Both the position numbers and the translations under genes were made by a program. DNA of 58,126 nt from Hydrogenophilales bacterium (GTDB lineage: Bacteria > Pseudomonadota > Gammaproteobacteria > Burkholderiales > Thiobacillaceae), in contig JAGXGM010000039.1 of assembly GCA_024636675.1 (NCBI GenBank), positions 1 to 58,126 on the forward strand, read 5' to 3'. Below, piece after piece: positions 9,055 to 16,577 of the stretch (position 1 is the stretch's first letter; each line of letters opens with the position of its first letter). The notes beneath the pieces were generated by a model. It did no database searches. It was not told the DNA's origin and saw nothing but the letters and a program-made list of their open reading frames with translations.

Positions 9055-9849
9055 TCAGACGTATTTGAGCGCTAATGACACCACCTCGATCGTCACAATG
9101 GCAAAGAACACCCGCATCATGCCGCGCAGCACGGAAACCGGGACCATGAAAAGCTTCTTCGGCGTTTCGAGCCCGGCGGTAACCGGGATCAGGGTGACCG
9201 CCAGCCCGAACAGCGCACACTTGACGATCAGCCCGGCCAGGATGGTGAAGTCGAATATTTTTGCGATGGTTTGGGTATACGGCTCGAAGCCCGCCGTGCT
9301 GATGCCGTAGATAGCGAGATAACCCATCAGCAGGGCGAGCAGCCCTGCCAGACCGGCGAGGAAAACCACTGAGAACACGCCGCCGATCAGCCGCGGCAGA
9401 AACTCGAACTGCATCGGCGGAACCTTGCAGTGCGCCAGCGCATCCAACTCGTTGTTGACCTGCATCAGTGCCACTTCGGTATTGATCGCGCTGCCGGAGC
9501 GCAGGGCGACAAAGAGCGCAGTCAGGAAAGGCAGCAGTTCGAGCACCAGCACGCGAATGGTCATTTCGCTGGCGAATGCGGTGAGGCCGAAGTCGCGTGC
9601 GGTGGACAGGATGATGGTGATGATGAGCCACGAAATGACCAGCGCGTAGCCGAGAAACACATGCAGGATCTGTACGGCGGTAAAGTAAATCTGTTTCACG
9701 ACCACGTCGAAGGTGGCGCGGTTCCAGGTGGTAGGGTCCAGCAGCAGCAAGCCGGCCTTGGCCAGGAATGCAAACATGGCGTAACCGACGGTGAACCAGC
9801 CGACGACTTTGGCGCCGAGCGATTCGATGGAAGCCGCAAGAAAATTCAT
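9055..9849 (-). CDS. mlaE: MlaE-family ABC transporter permease
   Basis: 264 residues with about five to six membrane segments. The family hallmark is present: an LPFLTALFVALRSGSAINTEVALM segment with the conserved acidic residue, and the later EFLPRLIGGVFSVVFLAGLAGLL helix. It is the inner-membrane permease of a phospholipid/retrograde lipid transporter. It is the first gene of a four-gene minus-strand operon (permease, ATPase-like, MCE, lipoprotein) with overlapping junctions. Confidence 0.9.
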   Translation of the reverse strand: MNFLAASIESLGAKVVGWFTVGYAMFAFLAKAGLLLLDPTTWNRATFDVVVKQIYFTAVQILHVFLGYALVISWLIITIILSTARDFGLTAFASEMTIRVLVLELLPFLTALFVALRSGSAINTEVALMQVNNELDALAHCKVPPMQFEFLPRLIGGVFSVVFLAGLAGLLALLMGYLAIYGISTAGFEPYTQTIAKIFDFTILAGLIVKCALFGLAVTLIPVTAGLETPKKLFMVPVSVLRGMMRVFFAIVTIEVVSLALKYV

Positions 9850-9932
9850 CGCGGCATCTTAACGCCATAAAAGCCGCTTGCGCCATAGAATGGCGGTTCA
9901 TGCAGTTCCGCTTCAAATGGAGAAGACCTACG

Positions 9933-10463
9933 ATGAAAACAACACTGATCCCGGCGGCCGCGCTGGTGCTGTGCGTCGCGTCGGCGACTGCCTGGGCCGC
10001 GCCCGGCACGGTCTTGCGCAATGAAAAACTCTATAGCCAGCCCAGTGCAAGCGCCCGCGTGGCGGCCAACGTGCCCAAGGGCGCCCGCGTTGAAATCCTC
10101 GCCAAGCAGGGTGGTTGGTTGCGCGTGAAGGCCGGTAATTCCACCGGCTGGATCCGGCTGCTCTCGGTGCGTGCGGGGGCGGGCGGACTGGGGGGAGCCG
10201 GAGTGGGCGATGTGGTAGGGGCCGCGACCAGGCGGTCCGACCCCAGTCGCGTGGTCGCGGTGGCCGGTCTGCGCGGCCTGAATGACGAAGATCTGAAGCG
10301 GGCCCAGTTCAATGCCGACGAGCTGGCGCGCATGGAAGCCCTGGGCGTGACGGCGGCGCAGGCCAGAAGCTTTGCCCGCCAGTCCGGCGTGGTCGCGGTC
10401 AAGGTGGCGGAATTGCCCAAGCCCCAGCCCGAGCAGTCCTCTTCACCGTGGGGGAACAACTGA
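9933..10463 (+). CDS. Exported bacterial SH3-domain protein (copy 1)
   Basis: 176 residues from the ATG at 9933, which follows a GGAGAAG ribosome site. Signal peptide MKTTLIPAAALVLCVASATAWA. The SH3b domain (residues 24-75: GTVLRNEKLYSQPSASARV...WLRVKAGNSTGWI) is followed by a glycine-rich GGLGGAGVGDVVGAA linker and a helical tail. The latter two parts are nearly identical to the next gene, so the two are tandem duplicates. SH3b domains usually bind cell-wall peptides or act as scaffolds. The stop overlaps a short vestigial open frame. Confidence 0.8.
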   Translation: MKTTLIPAAALVLCVASATAWAAPGTVLRNEKLYSQPSASARVAANVPKGARVEILAKQGGWLRVKAGNSTGWIRLLSVRAGAGGLGGAGVGDVVGAATRRSDPSRVVAVAGLRGLNDEDLKRAQFNADELARMEALGVTAAQARSFARQSGVVAVKVAELPKPQPEQSSSPWGNN

Positions 10464-10510
10464 TGAAGACCAGACTGATGGTGCTGACGGCCAAGCGGTG
10501 GATGCCATGA
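10463..10510 (+). CDS. 15-residue remnant leader, coupling copy 1 to copy 2
   Basis: The frame reads MKTRLMVLTAKRWMP. Its first ten codons match the start of the downstream M48 protease (MKIKLTLLA), and the preceding bases (GAACAACTGATGAAG) match those before the protease start at 11274-11288. It is best explained as the abandoned 5' end of the protease gene left by tandem duplication. Its TGA overlaps the lipoprotein ATG (ATGA), so it could pass ribosomes on. Confidence 0.45.
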   Translation: MKTRLMVLTAKRWMP

Positions 10511-11283
10511 AACCCGAAGCGATGGTGCTCATCGTGTCGCTCGCCGCAGTGCTCGGCGCGTGCGGCGATCGCAGCGAAGAAGCCGGCGCGCCCGTGAGCG
10601 AACCGGCGGCGCCGCGCGTCGGCAGCGCCACGCCGCCCGCCGTCGCGGAAGCGCCTGCGGCGCCGGCGCCCGCGATGCCTGCAAGCGAACCCGCTGCGGA
10701 CGCAGCGCAGGCCCCTATCGCGACGCCTTCTGCCATCGCTAAAGCGCCCCCTCAGGCCGCGCCAGGGCCGGCGGCCGCTGCGGTGTCGCCCCCGGCGGCG
10801 CCGCCCGCCGCGGTATCGTCTACCCCAGGCACGGTCCTGCGCGCGGAAAAACTCTATCGCGAGCCGGCTTCCACGTCGAAGGTGACGGCGAGCGTCGCCA
10901 AGGGCGCGCGCGTCGAAATCCTCGGCAAGCAAGCGGGCTGGCTGCGCGTGAAGGCGGGCAGCCAAAGCGGCTGGATCCGGCTGCTCTCGGTGCGCGCAGG
11001 GTCGGGCGGCCTCGGCGGCGCGGGCGTGGGCGACGTCGTCGGCGCGGCGACGACGCGGTCAGACCCCACTCGAGTCGTCGCCGTCGCAGGTTTGCGCGGT
11101 CTTAACGACGAGGACCTCAGGCAGGCTAAATTCAACGCCGAGGAACTCGCGCGCTTGGACGCGCTGCGCGTGAGCGCGACGCAGGCGAGGACCTTCGCCG
11201 GCCAGGCGCGGCTCGCGGCGGTCAGCGTACCCGACCTTCCGAAACCGCAGGCACAGCAATCGTCGACATGGGAGAGCAACTGA
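10507..11283 (+). CDS. SH3-domain lipoprotein (copy 2)
   Basis: 258 residues from the ATG at 10507. Lipoprotein signal ending LGAC, then a low-complexity Ala/Pro linker (residues about 25-108), then an SH3b domain and tail that repeat copy 1 (GTVLRAEKLYREPASTSKV, GGLGGAGVGDVVGAA, VVAVAGLRGLNDEDL). The likely location is a lipid-anchored envelope protein with a long flexible tether. The stop shares one base with the M48 start (TGATG), so the pair is translationally coupled. Confidence 0.78.
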   Translation: MKPEAMVLIVSLAAVLGACGDRSEEAGAPVSEPAAPRVGSATPPAVAEAPAAPAPAMPASEPAADAAQAPIATPSAIAKAPPQAAPGPAAAAVSPPAAPPAAVSSTPGTVLRAEKLYREPASTSKVTASVAKGARVEILGKQAGWLRVKAGSQSGWIRLLSVRAGSGGLGGAGVGDVVGAATTRSDPTRVVAVAGLRGLNDEDLRQAKFNAEELARLDALRVSATQARTFAGQARLAAVSVPDLPKPQAQQSSTWESN

Positions 11284-12197
11284 TGAAGATCAAACTGACA
11301 CTATTGGCCGTCGCGCTCGCGTCGCTCAGCGGCGCGGCCGCCGCACTCGACTTAGGCAAGATGCTGGAAGACCACATCAAGGAGGAACTGAACAAAGATA
11401 GGCAGACGCAGCCGGCTCCCGAAGCCGCGCCCGATGCTGCCACGCCGCCGCAGAGCAAGCAGAAAGTCGATTTGCGGCAGTTGGGGCAGACGCTGTTGAC
11501 CGGTTACTCGCTCGAAGAGGAAAACCGCATCGGCCAGCAGATTTCCGGCAACCTCCTGGGCGCGGTGCCGCTGGTGCGCGACGACAATCTGCAGAATTAT
11601 GTCAACCTGGTCGGCAACTGGGTGGCGCAGCAGAGCGGGCGTCAGGAAATCACCTGGCGTTTCGGTGTGCTCGATACCGAAGCCATCAATGCCTTTGCCG
11701 CCCCCGGGGGCTATATCTTCGTAACCAAAGGCCTGTATCGCCTGCTCAACAACGAGGCTGAGCTGGCCGGCGTGCTGGGGCATGAAATCGCCCATGTCAC
11801 GGGGAAGCACCATCTCAAGCTGCTCAAACAATCCAGCCTGATCGGGGCGCTGGGACAGGCCGCCAGCAGCAAGGCGAAGGATAGCGACCAGATGGTGCAG
11901 AACCTGATCGGCAACGGCGCCGAGATCATGGCGCGCCGGCTCGACAAGGACGCCGAACATGAGGCCGATCGGGTCGGCATGGTGTTTGCCGCGCGTGCCG
12001 GCTACGACCCGTGGGGGCTGCCCAGCGTGTTGCAGGACATGGCGGCCCTGCCCGCAGGAGACAAGCGCACCAGCCTGCTCTATAAAACCCACCCGCATCC
12101 CGCCGATCGTCTCGCTGCGCTGGGCGAAGCGGTGGATGGACGTCTCGATGCCGTGCGCGGCAAGGAACTGGCCGACCGTTTCTATCGCATCCGGTGA
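11283..12197 (+). CDS. M48-family zinc metalloprotease, exported
   Basis: 304 residues. Signal peptide MKIKLTLLAVALASLSGAAA. The zinc site is intact: GHEIAHVTGKH (HExxH) and the third ligand in DAEHEADRVG. A gly-rich NAFAAPGGYIFVTKGL strand precedes it, as in the BepA/LoiP/Oma1-like peptidases of envelope quality control. No TPR domain follows, so it is closer to the short form. The adjoining SH3 lipoprotein could be a substrate-binding or anchoring partner. The stop overlaps the next gene's GTG start. Confidence 0.87.
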   Translation: MKIKLTLLAVALASLSGAAAALDLGKMLEDHIKEELNKDRQTQPAPEAAPDAATPPQSKQKVDLRQLGQTLLTGYSLEEENRIGQQISGNLLGAVPLVRDDNLQNYVNLVGNWVAQQSGRQEITWRFGVLDTEAINAFAAPGGYIFVTKGLYRLLNNEAELAGVLGHEIAHVTGKHHLKLLKQSSLIGALGQAASSKAKDSDQMVQNLIGNGAEIMARRLDKDAEHEADRVGMVFAARAGYDPWGLPSVLQDMAALPAGDKRTSLLYKTHPHPADRLAALGEAVDGRLDAVRGKELADRFYRIR

Positions 12198-14410
12198 AGC
12201 GCATCGTGTCCAGGCTGGCGCAGGCAGGGCTGTCTGCGCTGTTTGTTGTTCTGATTGCGGCGCACGTTGCGGGGCTGATTCACATGGCCCCGATGCAGCG
12301 CGCCGAGGCCTGGCTGTATGACGCCTGGCTGAGCGGTACTGCGCCGGCGGGGAGGGATGATCGCGTGGCCATCCTCGACATCGACGAAGCCAGCCTGAAA
12401 AGCCTCGGCCGCTGGCCGTGGAGTCGCGACACCCTAACCGTGCTGGTCCAGCAGTTGTTCGACCACTATGGCGTGGCGGCGGTTGGCTTCGACGTGGTGT
12501 TTGCCGAACCGGACACGAGTTCGGGCCTCGATATTCTCAAGCAGTTGGCGTACCGCGATCTGGCGGGCAGCCGCGAGTTCAGGACGGCACTCGAAAAGCT
12601 GGCGCCGCGCCTCGATTACGACGCCCGCTTTGCGCAGGTGCTCGCCGAACGTCCGTTGTCCCTGGGCTTTTACTTCATTCCGCAAGGCTATGGTGATGCC
12701 AAAACCGGTTTGTTGCCGCAGCCGTCGTTGCCCGCCACGGCGTTTGACCCGCTGCAGCCCGGCACGCCGTCGCCCACCGGCTATGGCGCGAATCTGCCCG
12801 CCTTCCAGAAGGCGGCGCAGGGCGCAGGATTTTTCAACATGCGCGCCGACGAGGATGGCACGGCGCGCCAGATGAGTATGGTCAGCCTGTATGGCGCAGG
12901 CTATTACCTGGCGCTATCGGCTTCCACTCTGCGGGTAGCATTCGGTGGCGATCCGGCCAATGCCGGCGTTGACAGGCACTCGGTGCTCGGCCGGCAATAT
13001 CTGTCGCCGTGGCTGGAAGTGGGCGGCATTCGCATGCCCCTGAGCGCGGACGGCAGCGTGCATGTGCCGTATCGCGCCGGCGCGCCATTTCCCTACCTGT
13101 CGGTGGCCGACGTGCTGGTAGCCAAGGTGCCGCTGGAACAGCTGGAAAACCGCATCGTGCTGTTGGGATCGACCGCCCCGGGCCTGACCGACCTGCGGGT
13201 GACGCCGTTATCCAACGCCTTTCCGGGAGTCGAGATCCATGCCCACCTGATCGCCGGCATTCTCGATGGCACCACCCGCGCCACGCCGCCGTGGGCGGAT
13301 GACGCGCGGCTGGCCGCCGTGTTGCTGCTGGGGGCCTTGATGACGGCGGTGCTGCTGCGTTTCGGGCCGACCGTTGGGCTGGCTGCCAGCATAGTAATGC
13401 TGGCCTCGCTGCTGGTCGCTTACGGCGCAGCCTGGTCGCGCTTCATGGTGGTGCCGATGGCGGCGCCGATGCTGACGGTGCTCGGCCTGTATGCGCTCAA
13501 TACCGCTTACGGATTATTTGCCGCGACCCGCAGCAAGCGCCAGATATCCAAACTGTTCGGCCAGTATGTGCCGCCCGAACTTGCCGCCAAAATGAGCCAG
13601 AATCCGGCGCATTACACGATGGAAGGGCAGTCGCGCGACATGAGCGTGCTGTTTTCCGACATCCGCGGCTTTACCAATTTTTCCGAAAAGCTGCCGCCGA
13701 CCGAGCTTGCCGAAGTGCTGAATGCCTACCTGTCGACCATGACGCGCATCATCCAGCAACAGCGCGGCACCATCGACAAGTACATCGGCGACGCCATCAT
13801 GGCATTCTGGAACGCGCCGGTGGATTTGAGCGACCACGCCACCCGCGCGGTGCAGACCGCGCTCGACATGCAGGCGGCGCTCGTGCAGTTGAATCAGGAG
13901 TTCGCCGCGCGCGGCTGGCCCGAGGTGAAGATCGGCGTCGGCGTCAACACCGGGCGCATGAGCGTCGGCAACATGGGCTCGGAATTCCGCATGTCGTACA
14001 CCGTGATGGGCGACGCGGTGAACCTCGGCTCGCGCCTCGAAGGCATCACCAAGCAGTACGGCATCGGCATCCTGGTCACCCAGACCACGGTTGAGGCCGA
14101 TCCTGCTCACGCCTTCATGAAGGTCGACGACGTGCGCGTCAAGGGCAAGGAAACGCCGGTGGCGATCTATGAGCCGCTGGGGCCGAAAGACGGTCTCGCC
14201 GATGCGGTGCGCCAGGATGCCACCGAGTTCGAAGCTGCGTTTGCACGCTATCAGGCGCAGGACTGGGACGCCGCCGAAGCGGCGCTCACAGCGCTCAACG
14301 CCCGCGCGCCGCGCCCGCTGTACGATATCTACCTCGAACGCATCGCGCATTTCCGCGAAGTGCCGCCACCCGCAGACTGGGACGGCGTGTTCGTCTACAC
14401 CACCAAATAG
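12194..14410 (+). CDS. CHASE2-domain class III adenylate cyclase
   Basis: 738 residues from a GTG start overlapping the previous stop. An N-terminal membrane helix, an extracytoplasmic CHASE2 sensor (about 30-340, with DRVAILDIDEASLKSLGRWPW) and three membrane helices (about 370-445) precede the cyclase domain (about 480-660). Metal-binding aspartates are in LFSDIRGFTNF and YIGDAIMAFW. The purine-selecting residues are Lys in DKYIGD and Thr in SYTVMGD, which fits class IIIb adenylate rather than guanylate cyclases. It probably makes cAMP in response to an envelope signal. A phosphodiesterase gene follows 17 nt downstream. Confidence 0.88.
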   Translation: MKRIVSRLAQAGLSALFVVLIAAHVAGLIHMAPMQRAEAWLYDAWLSGTAPAGRDDRVAILDIDEASLKSLGRWPWSRDTLTVLVQQLFDHYGVAAVGFDVVFAEPDTSSGLDILKQLAYRDLAGSREFRTALEKLAPRLDYDARFAQVLAERPLSLGFYFIPQGYGDAKTGLLPQPSLPATAFDPLQPGTPSPTGYGANLPAFQKAAQGAGFFNMRADEDGTARQMSMVSLYGAGYYLALSASTLRVAFGGDPANAGVDRHSVLGRQYLSPWLEVGGIRMPLSADGSVHVPYRAGAPFPYLSVADVLVAKVPLEQLENRIVLLGSTAPGLTDLRVTPLSNAFPGVEIHAHLIAGILDGTTRATPPWADDARLAAVLLLGALMTAVLLRFGPTVGLAASIVMLASLLVAYGAAWSRFMVVPMAAPMLTVLGLYALNTAYGLFAATRSKRQISKLFGQYVPPELAAKMSQNPAHYTMEGQSRDMSVLFSDIRGFTNFSEKLPPTELAEVLNAYLSTMTRIIQQQRGTIDKYIGDAIMAFWNAPVDLSDHATRAVQTALDMQAALVQLNQEFAARGWPEVKIGVGVNTGRMSVGNMGSEFRMSYTVMGDAVNLGSRLEGITKQYGIGILVTQTTVEADPAHAFMKVDDVRVKGKETPVAIYEPLGPKDGLADAVRQDATEFEAAFARYQAQDWDAAEAALTALNARAPRPLYDIYLERIAHFREVPPPADWDGVFVYTTK

Positions 14411-14427
14411 CCACGATAAAAACAGCA

Positions 14428-15195
14428 ATGAAACTCACCATCCTCGGTTGCAGCGGCGGCATCGGCAGCGGGCGCCACACCACCTGCCTCAAGGTCGACG
14501 ACGACGTTCTGATCGACGCCGGCACCGGCATCACCACGCTCGACTTCGAGCAGATGCTGGCGATCGATCACGTTTTCCTCACCCATGCCCACCTCGATCA
14601 CACGCTCGGCCTGCCGTTGCTGCTCGACAGTGTCGGCGACCTGCGCGCCACCCCGCTGACGGTGCATGCGCTGCCCGACGTGCTGGCAGTCTTGTCCACG
14701 CACCTGTTCAACTGGCATTTGTGGCCGGATTTTCGCCAGATTCCAAGTGCGGAATCGCCGTGGCTGCAGTTTGCGCCCCTGGCCCTGGGCGAGGCCTTCA
14801 CCCTGAACGGCCGCACCTTCACCCCGTTGCCGGTGAATCATGTTGTGCCGGCCTGCGGCCTGCATGTGGCAACCTCTGCAGGCAGTCTCGTTTTCAGCGG
14901 CGACACCATGCACAGCGACGCATTCATCCAGGCGCTCAACGCCATTCCCGACTTGCGCCACCTCATCATCGACACTTCGTTCGAGAACGCCCTGATCAGC
15001 ATCGCGCAGGCGTCGAAGCATCACTGGCCGGATTCGCTGGCAGCGGAACTGAAGCAGTTGAACGTGCGCCCCGAAGTCTGGATCACCCACCTGAAGCCGG
15101 GCAACGAATCGGCGATCATGAATGAATTGCGCGAGGCGGCGCCGGACTGGGGCGTGGAGGCTTTGTTGCAGGGGCAGGTGATTGTTCTGGAATGA
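14428..15195 (+). CDS. Metallo-beta-lactamase-fold cyclic-nucleotide phosphodiesterase (class II type)
   Basis: 255 residues. The start MKLTILGCSGGIGSGRHTTC and the motif THAHLDHTLGLP (HxHxDH, about residue 52) are those of class II 3',5'-cyclic-nucleotide phosphodiesterases. NHVVPACG and SGDTMHSD provide further metal ligands, and ITHLKPG follows near the end. It should hydrolyse cAMP in the cytosol. Placement 17 nt after the cyclase gene supports a matched synthesis/degradation pair; the alternative of a general ribonuclease Z-like enzyme is less likely because the sequence is short and the pairing is specific. Confidence 0.8.
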   Translation: MKLTILGCSGGIGSGRHTTCLKVDDDVLIDAGTGITTLDFEQMLAIDHVFLTHAHLDHTLGLPLLLDSVGDLRATPLTVHALPDVLAVLSTHLFNWHLWPDFRQIPSAESPWLQFAPLALGEAFTLNGRTFTPLPVNHVVPACGLHVATSAGSLVFSGDTMHSDAFIQALNAIPDLRHLIIDTSFENALISIAQASKHHWPDSLAAELKQLNVRPEVWITHLKPGNESAIMNELREAAPDWGVEALLQGQVIVLE

Positions 15196-15383
15196 ACGGA
15201 ATGAATTACCCGGGCTATTAAGCCATCCCCGGTCTTGTGCCTTTACGGCCAGGCTGTGCCAATAAGAAAAGCAGCATTGCCATCCGCCCCAGCGTCGCGG
15301 GCTCCGACCCGGTAGACCGGAAAGTTTCCCCGTCCAGACGGCATGTGCCGGAGAGGACTGCAGCCTGCCTGCAGCCGCTTGAA
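15196..15383. other. Convergent intergenic region with back-to-back inverted repeats
   Basis: No gene is supported here. Three short perfect inverted repeats lie almost end to end: 15309-15320 (CCGGT/ACCGG), 15319-15329 (GGAAA/TTTCC) and 15330-15341 (CCGTC/GACGG). A CTGCAG-rich stretch follows to 15373. The structure could be transcribed from either strand; it resembles no riboswitch class I could match with confidence. Read on the minus strand, a short frame begins with MAMLLFLLA but has no other support. Confidence 0.45.
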
Positions 15384-16442
15384 TCAGGCGTGCAGGCGTG
15401 CCGACGTCTCGGGTGCAAAGCTCGCCAGGTCTCTTTCAAATTCCGCCTCGCTCAACGCTTCAAACGCCTCCCGGCTGAACAGCGTGACGGCGCCGGCCAT
15501 TTCGCTCCAGCCATAGCCGCGGCAGCGGGCGTCCAGCCTGATGCTGTCCTGCGGCACGCGGGCAACGAGGTGCAGGCAGTCCTTTCTGTAGACGAGGTTG
15601 TAGGGCGCGTTCTGCCGGTGCAGCCGCTCGAGTTCGAACCAGGCTTCGGCAGGATCGGTGAAGCGCTGGCAGGGCAGCGGGTAGGGCCGGGGGCCGCCGT
15701 TGTGGGCAAAGCGGCGATCCTGCACGGGCAGGGGGCTCGCCGGCACGAAGCTCTGGAAGTGCAGATGGTTGACCGATGCGCCGGCGCCCAGGCTGTTGTA
15801 GCCCAGGCAGAGGCCGGGCACGCCGGAGTGTGCACCGAGGTCCCAGGCCCAGCGATGCAGTGCCGGAGTGAGGCATTGCGGCATTTCGCTTACGGGTTCA
15901 GGCACCAGCAGGCCGTGCAGGCGGGCGAAAGGGAACTTGTTGTAGAGCAGGCGTGCCGGCTTGCCGCCGAGTTCGCCTTCCCAAAGGATTTCCTTGCCGA
16001 GGAAGGACTTGTTGAAATGGAAGCCGGCCGGGTCGAAGGGGCGCAGCAGGCTTTCGAATTTTGCCCCGCTGGCGCGCGGCGGGCGCAGGGCGCGGATGGG
16101 GTTGAACATCACGTCCCAGGGGCCGGTGCGGCGGCTTTCCAGCGTTTTCAGGTGTTCGGGACCAATGGCGTGCAGCTTGAGAAAAACCAGCACGTCGTCG
16201 TCCGGTTCGTCCAGGGTGTGGCCGCGCCTGAGCGCGTCGGTGATGCCGGCGGCGAGGCGGCCATGATGTGCGGCCAATGCCGGCGAGAGGCGCGCCCATA
16301 GGCCGGCATCGTAGGCGGCATTGGCCAGCACGAGGATGTGGACGCCGAGGCGTGCGTGCTTTTCCAGCATGTTGGCAAGTCCGTCGGCAAAGCCTTGTTC
16401 CAGCGCGGCCGGCGAGGTGAACGGGGAGGGAGGCAGGAACAT
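15384..16442 (-). CDS. HIT-like / GalT-superfamily nucleotidyl transferase-like protein
   Basis: 352 residues. The middle contains LLYNKFPFARLHGLLVPEP and the triad-like VNHLHFQSF (H-x-H), patterns of the GalT/Ap4A-phosphorylase branch of the HIT superfamily. GYNSLGAGASVNHLHFQ is especially like the nucleotide-handling loop of plant GDP-galactose phosphorylases and Ap4A phosphorylases. The substrate cannot be told. It is 135 nt downstream of the hybrid kinase on the same strand and may be the last member of that transcript. Confidence 0.6.
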   Translation of the reverse strand: MFLPPSPFTSPAALEQGFADGLANMLEKHARLGVHILVLANAAYDAGLWARLSPALAAHHGRLAAGITDALRRGHTLDEPDDDVLVFLKLHAIGPEHLKTLESRRTGPWDVMFNPIRALRPPRASGAKFESLLRPFDPAGFHFNKSFLGKEILWEGELGGKPARLLYNKFPFARLHGLLVPEPVSEMPQCLTPALHRWAWDLGAHSGVPGLCLGYNSLGAGASVNHLHFQSFVPASPLPVQDRRFAHNGGPRPYPLPCQRFTDPAEAWFELERLHRQNAPYNLVYRKDCLHLVARVPQDSIRLDARCRGYGWSEMAGAVTLFSREAFEALSEAEFERDLASFAPETSARLHA

Positions 16443-16577
16443 GCGGTGGGGGCACGACGGAGGTCAATCCCGTATGGTGCCATCCCGCGGCGGCGGCGGG
16501 CATTCAGGTTTTTTGGGCCGTGCGGGACGCCGCTTATAGCTCGCCCACAGCGCCGGCGCGCTCCGAATCCCCCCCTG

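Noticed and set aside
9058-10021. Upstream extension of the ATPase-like frame to 10021
   Set aside because: It would overlap the mlaE permease completely and contains no ATPase motif; the frame is open only because of high GC content.
15284-15345. c-di-GMP or cobalamin riboswitch
   Set aside because: Hairpins are present, but the conserved riboswitch cores do not match and both neighbouring genes point towards the element, not away from it.
15237-16301. 354-residue plus-strand frame opposite the HIT-like gene
   Set aside because: The minus strand has HIT/GalT motifs, and the plus frame has none.
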